DNA of 64,000 nucleotides, from NCBI GenBank assembly GCA_037893225.1, contig JAZGUH010000705.1, positions 124,001-188,000 of the forward strand, in the 5' to 3' direction. Position numbers and translations under genes: made by a program. The notes beneath the pieces are model-generated. The model saw nothing but the letters and a program-made list of their open reading frames with translations, did not search any database and was not told the DNA's origin. Positions 53,970 to 64,000 of this stretch are shown here, in pieces; the first letter of the stretch is position 1; every line of letters begins with the position of its first letter. This stretch comes from Hippasteria phrygiana (Eukaryota; Echinodermata; Asteroidea; Valvatida; Goniasteridae).

Positions 53970-55360
53970 GCGCCAGATCTAAGCTATCCATACATGTCAA
54001 AATTACTGAATTTGGTTGATATTTCATGCAATTATGAATGAGTAAAGCAAGTCCATACCCCAGGGAATTTGACAGGCATGGAGCAATAAATTAAAGGTAA
54101 TCTGCACACAGATGGTGGCCGGGAAGAAAATAAACATTGCGAGGTTTGAATTTTCTCCACAAGTGTTAACTCTAAGAAGCCGCCGATAATTGCAACATGT
54201 AGCGCCAGATCTAAGCTATCCATACATGTCAAAATTACTGAATTTGGTTTATATTTCATGCAATTATGAATGAGTAAAGCAAGTCCATACCCCAGGGAAT
54301 TTGACATGCATGGAGCAATAAATAGACGGTAACATGTACACAGATGTTGGCCGGAAAGAAAATAAACATTGCGAGGTTTGAATTTTCTCCACAAGTGTTA
54401 ACTCTAGGAAGCCGCCGATGATTGCAACATGTAGCGCCAGATCTAAGCTATCCATACATGTCAAAATTACTGAATTTGGTTGATATTTCATGCAATTATG
54501 AATGAGTAAAGCAAGTCCATACCCCAGGGAATTTGACATGCATGGAGCAATAAATAGACGGTAACATGTACACAGATGTTGGCCGGAAAGAAAATAAACA
54601 TTGCGAGGTTTGAATTTTCTCCACAAGTTTTAACTCTAGGAATCCGCCGATGATTGCAACATGTAGCGCCAGATCTAAGCTATCCATACATGTCAAAATT
54701 ACTGTATTTGGTTTATATTTCATGCAATTATGAATGAGTAAAGCAAGTCATACCCAAGGGAATTTGACAGGCATGGAGCAATAAATAGAAGGTAATATGC
54801 ACACAGATGTTGGCCGGAAAGAAAATAAACATTGCGAGGTTTGAATTTTCTCCACAAGTTTTAACTCTAAGAAGCCGCCGATAATTGCAACATGTAGCGC
54901 CAGATCTAAGCTATCCATACATGTCAAAATTACTGAATTTGGTTGATATTTCATGCAATTATGAATGAGTAAAGCAAGTCCATACCCCAGGGAATTTGAC
55001 ATGCATGGAGCAATAAATAGACGGTAACATGTACACAGATGTTGGCCGGAAAGAAAATAAACATTGCGAGGTTTGAATTTTCTCCACAAGTTTTAACTCT
55101 AGGAAGCCGCCGATGATTGCAACATGTAGCGCCAGATCTAAGCTATCCATACATGTCAAAATTACTGAATTTGGTTGATATTTCATGCAATTATGAATGA
55201 GTAAAGCAAGTCCATACCCCAGGGAATTTGACAGGCATGGAGCAATAAATTAAAGGTAATCTGCACACAGATGGTGGCCGGGAAGAAAATAAACATTGCG
55301 AGGTTTGAATTTTCTCCACAAGTGTTAACTCTAGGAAGCCGCCGATAATTGCAACATGTA
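53970..55360. repeat. Six-monomer segment copied at 60,840-62,230
   Basis: Six monomers (1,391 bp) recur at an offset of 6,870 bp, with AATTAAAGG in the first and CCCAAGGG in the fourth (about 54,754 and 61,624). The later copy has TTTGCATTTTC near 61,482 where this one has TTTGAATTTTC. It also has ACTAAATTTGG at about 62,036, which arose independently of the same change in the 32-461 to 44,974 series. Confidence 0.8.
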
Positions 55361-55824
55361 GCGCCAGATCTAAGCTATCCATACATGTCAAAATTACTGA
55401 ATTTGGTTGATATTTCATGCAATTATGAATGAGTAAAGCAAGTCCATACCCCAGGGAATTTGACATGCATGGAGCAATAAATAGACGGTAACATGTACAC
55501 AGATGTTGGCCGGAAAGAAAATAAACATTGCGAGGTTTGAATTTTCTCCACAAGTTTTAACTCTAGGAAGCCGCCGATGATTGCAACATGTAGCGCCAGA
55601 TCTAAGCTATCCATACATGTCAAAATTACTGAATTTGGTTGATATTTCATGCAATTATGAATGAGTAAAGCAAGTCCATACCCCAGGGAATTTGACATGC
55701 ATGGAGCAATAAATAGACGGTAACATGTACACAGATGTTGGCCGGAAAGAAAATAAACATTGCGAGGTTTGAATTTTCTCCACAAGTTTTAACTCTAGGA
55801 AGCCGCCGATGATTGCAACATGTA

Positions 55825-57214
55825 GCGCCAGATCTAAGCTATCCATACATGTCAAAATTACTGTATTTGGTTTATATTTCATGCAATTATGAATGAGTAA
55901 AGCAAGTCATACCCCAGGGAATTTGACAGGCTTGGAGCAATACATAGAAGGTAATATGCACACAGATGTTGGCCGGAAAGAAAATAAACATTGCGAGGTT
56001 TGAATTTTCTCCACAAGTTTTAACTCTAGGAAGCCGCCGATGATTGCAACATGTAGCGCCAGATCTAAGCTATCCATACATGTCAAAATTACTGAATTTG
56101 GTTGATATTTCATGCAATTATGAATGAGTAAAGCAAGTCCATACCCCAGGGAATTTGACATGCATGGAGCAATAAATAGACGGTAACATGTACACAGATG
56201 TTGGCCGGAAAGAAAATAAACATTGCGAGGTTTGAATTTTCTCCACAAGTTTTAACTCTAGGAAGCCGCCGATGATTGCAACATGTAGCGCCAGATCTAA
56301 GCTATCCATACATGTCAAAATTACTGAATTTGGTTGATATTTCATGCAATTATGAATGAGTAAAGCAAGTCCATACCCCAGGGAATTTGACATGCATGGA
56401 GCAATAAATAGACGGTAATATGTACACAGATGTTGGCCGGAAAGAAAATAAACATTGCGAGGTTTGAATTTTCTCCACAAGTGTTAACTCTAAGAAGCCG
56501 CCGATAATTGCAACATGTAGCGCCAGATCTAAGCTATCCATACATGTCAAAATTACTGAATTTGGTTTATATTTTATGCAATTTTGAATGAGTAAAGCAA
56601 GTCATACCCTAGGGAATTTGACAGGCATGGAGCAATAAATAGAAGGTAATATGCACACAGATGTTGGCCGGAAAGAAAATAAACATTGCGAGGTTTGAAT
56701 TTTCTCCACAAGTTTTAACTCTAAGAAGCCGCCGATAATTGCAACATGTAGCGCCAGATCTAAGCTATCCATACATGTCAAAATTACTGAATTTGGTTGA
56801 TATTTCATGCAATTATGAATGAGTAAAGCAAGTCCATACCCCAGGGAATTTGACAGGCATGGAGCAATAAATTAAAGGTAATCTGCACACAGATGGTGGC
56901 CGGGAAGAAAATAAACATTGCGAGGTTTGAATTTTCTCCACAAGTGTTAACTCTAAGAAGCCGCCGATAATTGCAACATGTAGCGCCAGATCTAAGCTAT
57001 CCATACATGTCAAAATTACTGAATTTGGTTTATATTTCATGCAATTATGAATGAGTAAAGCAAGTCCATACCCCAGGGAATTTGACATGCATGGAGCAAT
57101 AAATAGACGGTAACATGTACACAGATGTTGGCCGGAAAGAAAATAAACATTGCGAGGTTTGAATTTTCTCCACAAGTGTTAACTCTAGGAAGCCGCCGAT
57201 GATTGCAACATGTA
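55825..57214. repeat. Six-monomer segment copied at 59,914-61,303
   Basis: Six monomers recur at an offset of 4,089 bp, which is 18 monomers less two 41-bp deletions. Shared rare markers are GGCTTGGAGC in the first monomer and ATTTTATGCAATTTTGAATG in the fourth (near 56,571 and 60,660). The copy here has AATACATAGAAGG near 55,940 where the later one has AATAAATAGAAGG. Confidence 0.82.
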
Positions 57215-57678
57215 GCGCCAGATCTAAGCTATCCATACATGTCAAAATTACTGAATTTGGTTGATATTTCATGCAATTATGAATGAGTAAAGCAAGTCCA
57301 TACCCCAGGGAATTTGACATGCATGGAGCAATAAATAGACGGTAACATGTACACAGATGTTGGCCGGAAAGAAAATAAACATTGCGAGGTTTGAATTTTC
57401 TCCACAAGTTTTAACTCTAGGAAGCCGCCGATGATTGCAACATGTAGCGCCAGATCTAAGCTATCCATACATGTCAAAATTACTGAATTTGGTTGATATT
57501 TCATGCAATTATGAATGAGTAAAGCAAGTCCATACCCCAGGGAATTTGACAGGCATGGAGCAATAAATTAAAGGTAATCTGCACACAGATGGTGGCCGGG
57601 AAGAAAATAAACATTGCGAGGTTTGAATTTTCTCCACAAGTGTTAACTCTAAGAAGCCGCCGATAATTGCAACATGTA

Positions 57679-58795
57679 GCGCCAGATCTAAGCTATCCAT
57701 ACATGTCAAAATTACTGTATTTGGTTTATATTTCATGCAATTTTGAATGAGTAAAGCAAGTCCATACCCCAGGGAATTTGACATGCATGGAGCAATAAAT
57801 AGACGGTAACATGTACACAGATGTTGGCCGGAAAGAAAATAAACATTGCGAGGTTTGCATTTTCTCCACAAGTTTTAACTCTAGGAATCCGCCGATGATT
57901 GCAACATGTAGCGCCAGATCTAAGCTATCCATACATGTCAAAATTACTGTATTTGGTTTATATTTCATGCAATTATGAATGAGTAAAGCACGTCATACCC
58001 TAGGGAATTTGACAGGCATGGAGCAATAAATAGAAGGTAATATGCACACAGATGTTGACAAGTGTTAACTCTAAGAAGCCGCCGATAATTGCAACATGTA
58101 GCGCCAGATCTAAGCTATCCATACATGTCAAAATTACTGAATTTGGTTGATATTTCATGCAATTATGAATGAGTAAAGCAAGTCCATACCCCAGGGAATT
58201 TGACATGCATGGAGCAATAAATAGACGGTAACATGTACACAGATGTTGGCCGGAAAGAAAATAAACATTGCGAGGTTTGAATTTTCTCCACAAGTTTTAA
58301 CTCTAAGAAGCCGCCGATAATTGCAACATGTAGCGCCAGATCTAAGCTATCCATACATGTCAAAATTACTGAATTTGGTTGATATTTCATGCAATTATGA
58401 ATGAGTAAAGCAAGTCCATACCCCAGGGAATTTGACATGCATGGAGCAATAAATAGACGGTAATATGTACACAGATGTTGGCCGGAAAGAAAATAAACAT
58501 TGCGAGGTTTGAATTTTCTCCACAAGTGTTAACTCAAAGAAGCCGCCGATAATTGCAACATGTAGCGCCAGATCTAAGCTATCCATACATGTCAAAATTA
58601 CTGTATTTGGTTTATATTTCATGCAATTTTGAATGAGTAAAGCAAGTCATACCCTAGGGAATTTGACAGGCATGGAGCAATAAATAGAAGGTAATATGCA
58701 CACAGATGTTGGCCGGAAAGAAAATAAACATTGCGAGGTTTGAATTTTCTCCACAAGTGTTAACTCTAAGAAGCCGCCGATGATTGCAACATGTA
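57679..58795. repeat. First copy of a 1,117-bp tandem duplication containing a truncated monomer
   Basis: Five monomers, one of them truncated by 41 bp, make 1,117 bp. They recur at once from 58,796. Shared markers are GCAATTTTGAATG, TTTGCATTTTC, CTAGGAATCCGCC, GCACGTCATACC and the deletion junction itself. Confidence 0.87.
57911..58100 (+). repeat. Truncated 190-bp monomer, copy 1
   Basis: This short-form monomer lacks 41 bp. Sequence passes from GATGTTG directly to ACAAGTGTTAAC, with the junction between 58057 and 58058. The missing part is GCCGG through CTCC, which holds most of the conserved block. No short direct repeat is visible at the ends of the deleted piece. The monomer also carries GCACGTCATACC. 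Confidence 0.95.
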
Positions 58796-59912
58796 GCGCC
58801 AGATCTAAGCTATCCATACATGTCAAAATTACTGTATTTGGTTTATATTTCATGCAATTTTGAATGAGTAAAGCAAGTCCATACCCCAGGGAATTTGACA
58901 TGCATGGAGCAATAAATAGACGGTAACATGTACACAGATGTTGGCCGGAAAGAAAATAAACATTGCGAGGTTTGCATTTTCTCCACAAGTTTTAACTCTA
59001 GGAATCCGCCGATGATTGCAACATGTAGCGCCAGATCTAAGCTATCCATACATGTCAAAATTACTGTATTTGGTTTATATTTCATGCAATTATGAATGAG
59101 TAAAGCACGTCATACCCTAGGGAATTTGACAGGCATGGAGCAATAAATAGAAGGTAATATGCACACAGATGTTGACAAGTGTTAACTCTAAGAAGCCGCC
59201 GATAATTGCAACATGTAGCGCCAGATCTAAGCTATCCATACATGTCAAAATTACTGAATTTGGTTGATATTTCATGCAATTATGAATGAGTAAAGCAAGT
59301 CCATACCCCAGGGAATTTGACATGCATGGAGCAATAAATAGACGGTAACATGTACACAGATGTTGGCCGGAAAGAAAATAAACATTGCGAGGTTTGAATT
59401 TTCTCCACAAGTTTTAACTCTAAGAAGCCGCCGATAATTGCAACATGTAGCGCCAGATCTAAGCTATCCATACATGTCAAAATTACTGAATTTGGTTGAT
59501 ATTTCATGCAATTATGAATGAGTAAAGCAAGTCCATACCCCAGGGAATTTGACATGCATGGAGCAATAAATAGACGGTAATATGTACACAGATGTTGGCC
59601 GGAAAGAAAATAAACATTGCGAGGTTTGAATTTTCTCCACAAGTTTTAACTCTAGGAAGCCGCCGATGATTGCAACATGTAGCGCCAGATCTAAGCTATC
59701 CATACATGTCAAAATTACTGAATTTTGTTGATATTTCATGCAATTATGAATGAGTAAAGCAAGTCCATACCCCAGGGAATTTGACATGCATGGAGCAATA
59801 AATAGACGGTAATATGTACACAGATGTTGGCCGGAAAGAAAATAAACATTACGAGGTTTGAATTTTCTCCACAAGTGTTAACTCTAAGAAGCCGCCGATA
59901 ATTGCAACATGT
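58796..59912. repeat. Second copy of the 1,117-bp duplication
   Basis: The first three to four monomers match the previous copy in order, including the truncated monomer. The last one diverges, with GAATTTTGTTGAT near 59,722. A private G-to-A change at 59851 (ATTACGAGG) falls inside the otherwise invariant block. Confidence 0.84.
59028..59217 (+). repeat. Truncated 190-bp monomer, copy 2
   Basis: Identical deletion, with the junction between 59174 and 59175, 1,117 bp after copy 1, and the same GCACGTCATACC marker. It was carried along by the local tandem duplication. Confidence 0.95.
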
Positions 59913-59913
59913 A

Positions 59914-61303
59914 GCGCCAGATCTAAGCTATCCATACATGTCAAAATTACTGTATTTGGTTTATATTTCATGCAATTTTGAATGAGTAAAGCAAGTCATA
60001 CCCCAGGGAATTTGACAGGCTTGGAGCAATAAATAGAAGGTAATATGCACACAGATGTTGGCCGGAAAGAAAATAAACATTGCGAGGTTTGAATTTTCTC
60101 CACAAGTTTTAACTCTAGGAAGCCGCCGATGATTGCAACATGTAGCGCCAGATCTAAGCTATCCATACATGTCAAAATTACTGAATTTGGTTGATATTTC
60201 ATGCAATTATGAATGAGTAAAGCAAGTCCATACCCCAGGGAATTTGACATGCATGGAGCAATAAATAGACGGTAACATGTACACAGATGTTGGCCGGAAA
60301 GAAAATAAACATTGCGAGGTTTGAATTTTCTCCACAAGTTTTAACTCTAGGAAGCCGCCGATGATTGCAACATGTAGCGCCAGATCTAAGCTATCCATAC
60401 ATGTCAAAATTACTGAATTTGGTTGATATTTCATGCAATTATGAATGAGTAAAGCAAGTCCATACCCCAGGGAATTTGACATGCATGGAGCAATAAATAG
60501 ACGGTAATATGTACACAGATGTTGGCCGGAAAGAAAATAAACATTGCGAGGTTTGAATTTTCTCCACAAGTGTTAACTCTAAGAAGCCGCCGATAATTGC
60601 AACATGTAGCGCCAGATCTAAGCTATCCATACATGTCAAAATTACTGAATTTGGTTTATATTTTATGCAATTTTGAATGAGTAAAGCAAGTCATACCCTA
60701 GGGAATTTGACAGGCATGGAGCAATAAATAGAAGGTAATATGCACACAGATGTTGGCCGGAAAGAAAATAAACATTGCGAGGTTTGAATTTTCTCCACAA
60801 GTTTTAACTCTAAGAAGCCGCCGATAATTGCAACATGTAGCGCCAGATCTAAGCTATCCATACATGTCAAAATTACTGAATTTGGTTGATATTTCATGCA
60901 ATTATGAATGAGTAAAGCAAGTCCATACCCCAGGGAATTTGACAGGCATGGAGCAATAAATTAAAGGTAATCTGCACACAGATGGTGGCCGGGAAGAAAA
61001 TAAACATTGCGAGGTTTGAATTTTCTCCACAAGTGTTAACTCTAAGAAGCCGCCGATAATTGCAACATGTAGCGCCAGATCTAAGCTATCCATACATGTC
61101 AAAATTACTGAATTTGGTTTATATTTCATGCAATTATGAATGAGTAAAGCAAGTCCATACCCCAGGGAATTTGACATGCATGGAGCAATAAATAGACGGT
61201 AACATGTACACAGATGTTGGCCGGAAAGAAAATAAACATTGCGAGGTTTGAATTTTCTCCACAAGTGTTAACTCTAGGAAGCCGCCGATGATTGCAACAT
61301 GTA
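59914..61303. repeat. Copy of 55,825-57,214 at offset 4,089 bp
   Basis: Same marker order as its partner, starting with GGCTTGGAGC near 60,019 and including ATTTTATGCAATTTTGAATG near 60,660. It passes directly into the copy of 53,970-55,360. Confidence 0.82.
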
Positions 61304-62926
61304 GCGCCAGATCTAAGCTATCCATACATGTCAAAATTACTGAATTTGGTTGATATTTCATGCAATTATGAATGAGTAAAGCAAGTCCATACCCCAGGGA
61401 ATTTGACATGCATGGAGCAATAAATAGACGGTAACATGTACACAGATGTTGGCCGGAAAGAAAATAAACATTGCGAGGTTTGCATTTTCTCCACAAGTTT
61501 TAACTCTAGGAATCCGCCGATGATTGCAACATGTAGCGCCAGATCTAAGCTATCCATACATGTCAAAATTACTGTATTTGGTTTATATTTCATGCAATTA
61601 TGAATGAGTAAAGCAAGTCATACCCAAGGGAATTTGACAGGCATGGAGCAATAAATAGAAGGTAATATGCACACAGATGTTGGCCGGAAAGAAAATAAAC
61701 ATTGCGAGGTTTGAATTTTCTCCACAAGTTTTAACTCTAAGAAGCCGCCGATAATTGCAACATGTAGCGCCAGATCTAAGCTATCCATACATGTCAAAAT
61801 TACTGAATTTGGTTGATATTTCATGCAATTATGAATGAGTAAAGCAAGTCCATACCCCAGGGAATTTGACATGCATGGAGCAATAAATAGACGGTAACAT
61901 GTACACAGATGTTGGCCGGAAAGAAAATAAACATTGCGAGGTTTGAATTTTCTCCACAAGTTTTAACTCTAGGAAGCCGCCGATGATTGCAACATGTAGC
62001 GCCAGATCTAAGCTATCCATACATGTCAAAATTACTAAATTTGGTTGATATTTCATGCAATTATGAATGAGTAAAGCAAGTCCATACCCCAGGGAATTTG
62101 ACAGGCATGGAGCAATAAATTAAAGGTAATCTGCACACAGATGGTGGCCGGGAAGAAAATAAACATTGCGAGGTTTGAATTTTCTCCACAAGTGTTAACT
62201 CTAAGAAGCCGCCGATAATTGCAACATGTAGCGCCAGATCTAAGCTATCCATACATGTCAAAATTACTGAATTTGGTTTATATTTCATGCAATTATGAAT
62301 GAGTAAAGCAAGTCCATACCCCAGGGAATTTGACATGCATGGAGCAATAAATAGACGGTAACATGTACACAGATGTTGGCCGGAAAGAAAATAAACATTG
62401 CGAGGTTTGAATTTTCTCCACAAGTGTTAACTCTAGGAAGCCGCCGATGATTGCAACATGTAGCGCCAGATCTAAGCTATCCATACATGTCAAAATTACT
62501 GAATTTGGTTGATATTTCATGCAATTATGAATGAGTAAAGCAAGTCCATACCCCAGGGAATTTGACATGCATGGAGCAATAAATAGACGGTAACATGTAC
62601 ACAGATGTTGGCCGGAAAGAAAATAAACATTGCGAGGTTTGCATTTTCTCCACAAGTTTTAACTCTAGGAATCCGCCGATGATTGCAACATGTAGCGCCA
62701 GATCTAAGCTATCCATACATGTCAAAATTACTGAATTTGGTTGATATTTCATGCAATTATGAATGAGTAAAGCAAGTCCATACCCCAGGGAATTTGACAT
62801 GCATGGAGCAATAAATAGACGGTAACATGTACACAGATGTTGGCCGGAAAGAAAATAAACATTGCGAGGTTTGAATTTTCTCCACAAGTGTTAACTCTAG
62901 GAAGCCGCCGATGATTGCAACATGTA

Positions 62927-63580
62927 GCGCCAGATCTAAGCTATCCATACATGTCAAAATTACTGAATTTGGTTGATATTTCATGCAATTATGAATGAGT
63001 AAAGCAAGTCCATACCCCAGGGAATTTGACAGGCATGGAGCAATAAATTAAAGGTAATCTGCACACAGATGGTGGCCGGGAAGAAAATAAACATTGCGAG
63101 GTTTGAATTTTCTCCACAAGTGTTAACTCTAAGAAGCCGCCGATAATTGCAACATGTAGCGCCAGATCTAAGCTATCCATACATGTCAAAATTACTGTAT
63201 TTGGTTTATATTTCATGCAATTTTGAATGAGTAAAGCAAGTCCATACCCCAGGGAATTTGACATGCATGGAGCAATAAATAGACGGTAACATGTACACAG
63301 ATGTTGGCCGGAAAGAAAATAAACATTGCGAGGTTTGCATTTTCTCCACAAGTTTTAACTCTAGGAATCCGCCGATGATTGCAACATGTAGCGCCAGATC
63401 TAAGCTATCCATACATGTCAAAATTACTGTATTTGGTTTATATTTCATGCAATTATGAATGAGTAAAGCACGTCATACCCTAGGGAATTTGACAGGCATG
63501 GAGCAATAAATAGAAGGTAATATGCACACAGATGTTGACAAGTGTTAACTCTAAGAAGCCGCCGATAATTGCAACATGTA
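62927..63580. repeat. Copy of 57,447-58,100 including the truncated monomer
   Basis: Three monomers match at an offset of 5,480 bp: one with AATTAAAGG, one with GCAATTTTGAATG and TTTGCATTTTC, and the truncated one. The match ends just after the truncated monomer. Confidence 0.83.
63391..63580 (+). repeat. Truncated 190-bp monomer, copy 3
   Basis: Identical deletion, with the junction between 63537 and 63538, 5,480 bp after copy 1. The monomer before it also matches (GCAATTTTGAATG, TTTGCATTTTC, CTAGGAATCCGCC). The monomer after it differs by GGTTTAT instead of GGTTGAT, so the copied tract ends there. Confidence 0.95.
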
Positions 63581-63812
63581 GCGCCAGATCTAAGCTATCC
63601 ATACATGTCAAAATTACTGAATTTGGTTTATATTTCATGCAATTATGAATGAGTAAAGCAAGTCCATACCCCAGGGAATTTGACATGCATGGAGCAATAA
63701 ATAGACGGTAACATGTACACAGATGTTGGCCGGAAAGAAAATAAACATTGCGAGGTTTGAATTTTCTCCACAAGTGTTAACTCTAGGAAGCCGCCGATGA
63801 TTGCAACATGTA

Positions 63813-64000
63813 GCGCCAGATCTAAGCTATCCATACATGTCAAAATTACTGAATTTGGTTGATATTTCATGCAATTATGAATGAGTAAAGCAAGTCCATA
63901 CCCCAGGGAATTTGACATGCATGGAGCAATAAATAGACGGTAACATGTACACAGATGTTGGCCGGAAAGAAAATAAACATTGCGAGGTTTGCATTTTCTC
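63813..64000 (+). repeat. Partial monomer at the right end of the window
   Basis: The last 188 bp are the start of another monomer of the TTTGCATTTTC type, cut by the window end. The array therefore continues to the right. Confidence 0.97.

Larger units (their letters stand above)
1..64000. repeat. 231/232-bp satellite array filling the window
   Basis: The same unit repeats head to tail from the first base to the last, always in the same orientation. Counting from GCGCC, there are 276 complete monomers and a final partial one from 63813. Every monomer I inspected carries a BglII site (AGATCT) at monomer positions 6-11. Copies differ at roughly fifteen recurrent sites, mostly in the stretch about 84-145 of the monomer and around 193-217. 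Those variants occur in mosaic combinations, as expected when unequal exchange and gene conversion homogenise an array. The first monomer is about 39% G+C, with five CpG against about 8.5 expected. No unique sequence interrupts the array and neither edge is present. A centromeric or other heterochromatic role is an inference from general knowledge of long satellites, not something the sequence proves. Confidence 0.98.
53507..64000. repeat. Distinct satellite subfamily region
   Basis: From about 53.5 kb the monomers change character. New variants appear: AATTAAAGG, GCAATTTTGAATG, GAATTTTGTTGAT, CCCAAGGG, CTAGGAATCCGCC, GGCTTGGAGC and TTTGCATTTTC. The TATCGATAC start common upstream was last seen near 53,061. 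The GAATCTGG variant was last seen near 53,317. Variation between neighbouring monomers is greater and the regular HORs upstream are absent, although local duplications exist. This may be an older or independently homogenised part of the array, nearer to an edge. That reading is an inference. Confidence 0.8.

Noticed and set aside
57911..58100. Insertion of a mobile element at the short monomers.
   Set aside because: The change is a loss of 41 bp with no added sequence and no target-site duplication.
83..63918. Hundreds of reverse-strand open frames of 66-120 codons as protein genes.
   Set aside because: They recur once per repeat unit, overlap one another, read the same bases in two frames, and vary mostly at residue-changing positions. 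They follow from copying one stop-poor unit.
1..64000. CRISPR array.
   Set aside because: The whole 231/232-bp unit repeats with no unique spacers, and the unit is far longer than a CRISPR repeat.
1..64000. Ribosomal DNA spacer, 5S rRNA or tRNA cluster.
   Set aside because: No recognisable rRNA or tRNA sequence or promoter boxes are visible in the monomer.
1..64000. A named organism or known satellite family.
   Set aside because: I do not recognise the monomer with certainty. A search against repeat databases and whole genomes would decide.

Overview
The whole 64 kb window is one uninterrupted, head-to-tail satellite DNA array. The repeat unit is 231 or 232 bp, about 39% G+C, and every copy has the same orientation. 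With each monomer started at its GCGCC, the window holds 276 complete monomers plus a final 188-bp partial one. Three of these are truncated to 190 bp. If all others are 231 or 232 bp, total length requires about 94 of 231 bp and 179 of 232 bp. I found no gene, RNA gene, transposon, CRISPR array or unique sequence, and neither array edge is reached. The unit size, kilobase-scale higher-order organisation and homogeneity point to a eukaryotic centromeric, pericentromeric or other heterochromatic satellite. The species cannot be named from the sequence.

Layout. (1) 1-2780: mixed variant monomers; the first ~1.9 kb recurs at 50,960-52,890. (2) 2,781-18,290: a regular 14-monomer higher-order repeat (HOR) of 3,241 bp, seen as an 18-mer (4,167 bp), a 14-mer, a 6-mer deletion form (1,388 bp), another 14-mer and a 12-monomer start of a fifth. 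(3) 18,291-53,500: a patchwork of nested in-register duplications of 6, 9, 13 and 32 monomers, with further copies at offsets of 20 and 22 monomers. The largest is a tandem duplication of 7,414 bp (about 26.9-34.3 and 34.3-41.7 kb). (4) 53,500-64,000: a different set of monomer variants with its own duplications, including three monomers that share an identical 41-bp internal deletion.

The array looks like a record of repeated unequal exchange and gene conversion. Offsets are whole numbers of monomers, hybrid monomers sit at block junctions, and private single-base markers date blocks relative to each other. Each monomer carries reverse-strand open frames of 68-120 codons. Most differences between copies change the amino acid, so I regard these as by-products of the repeat rather than genes. 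I found no new protein-based system. The features most worth a second look are the HOR structure, the ~51 kb-distant near-identical segment, the 32-monomer duplication, and the amplified 41-bp deletion that removes the most conserved part of the monomer.
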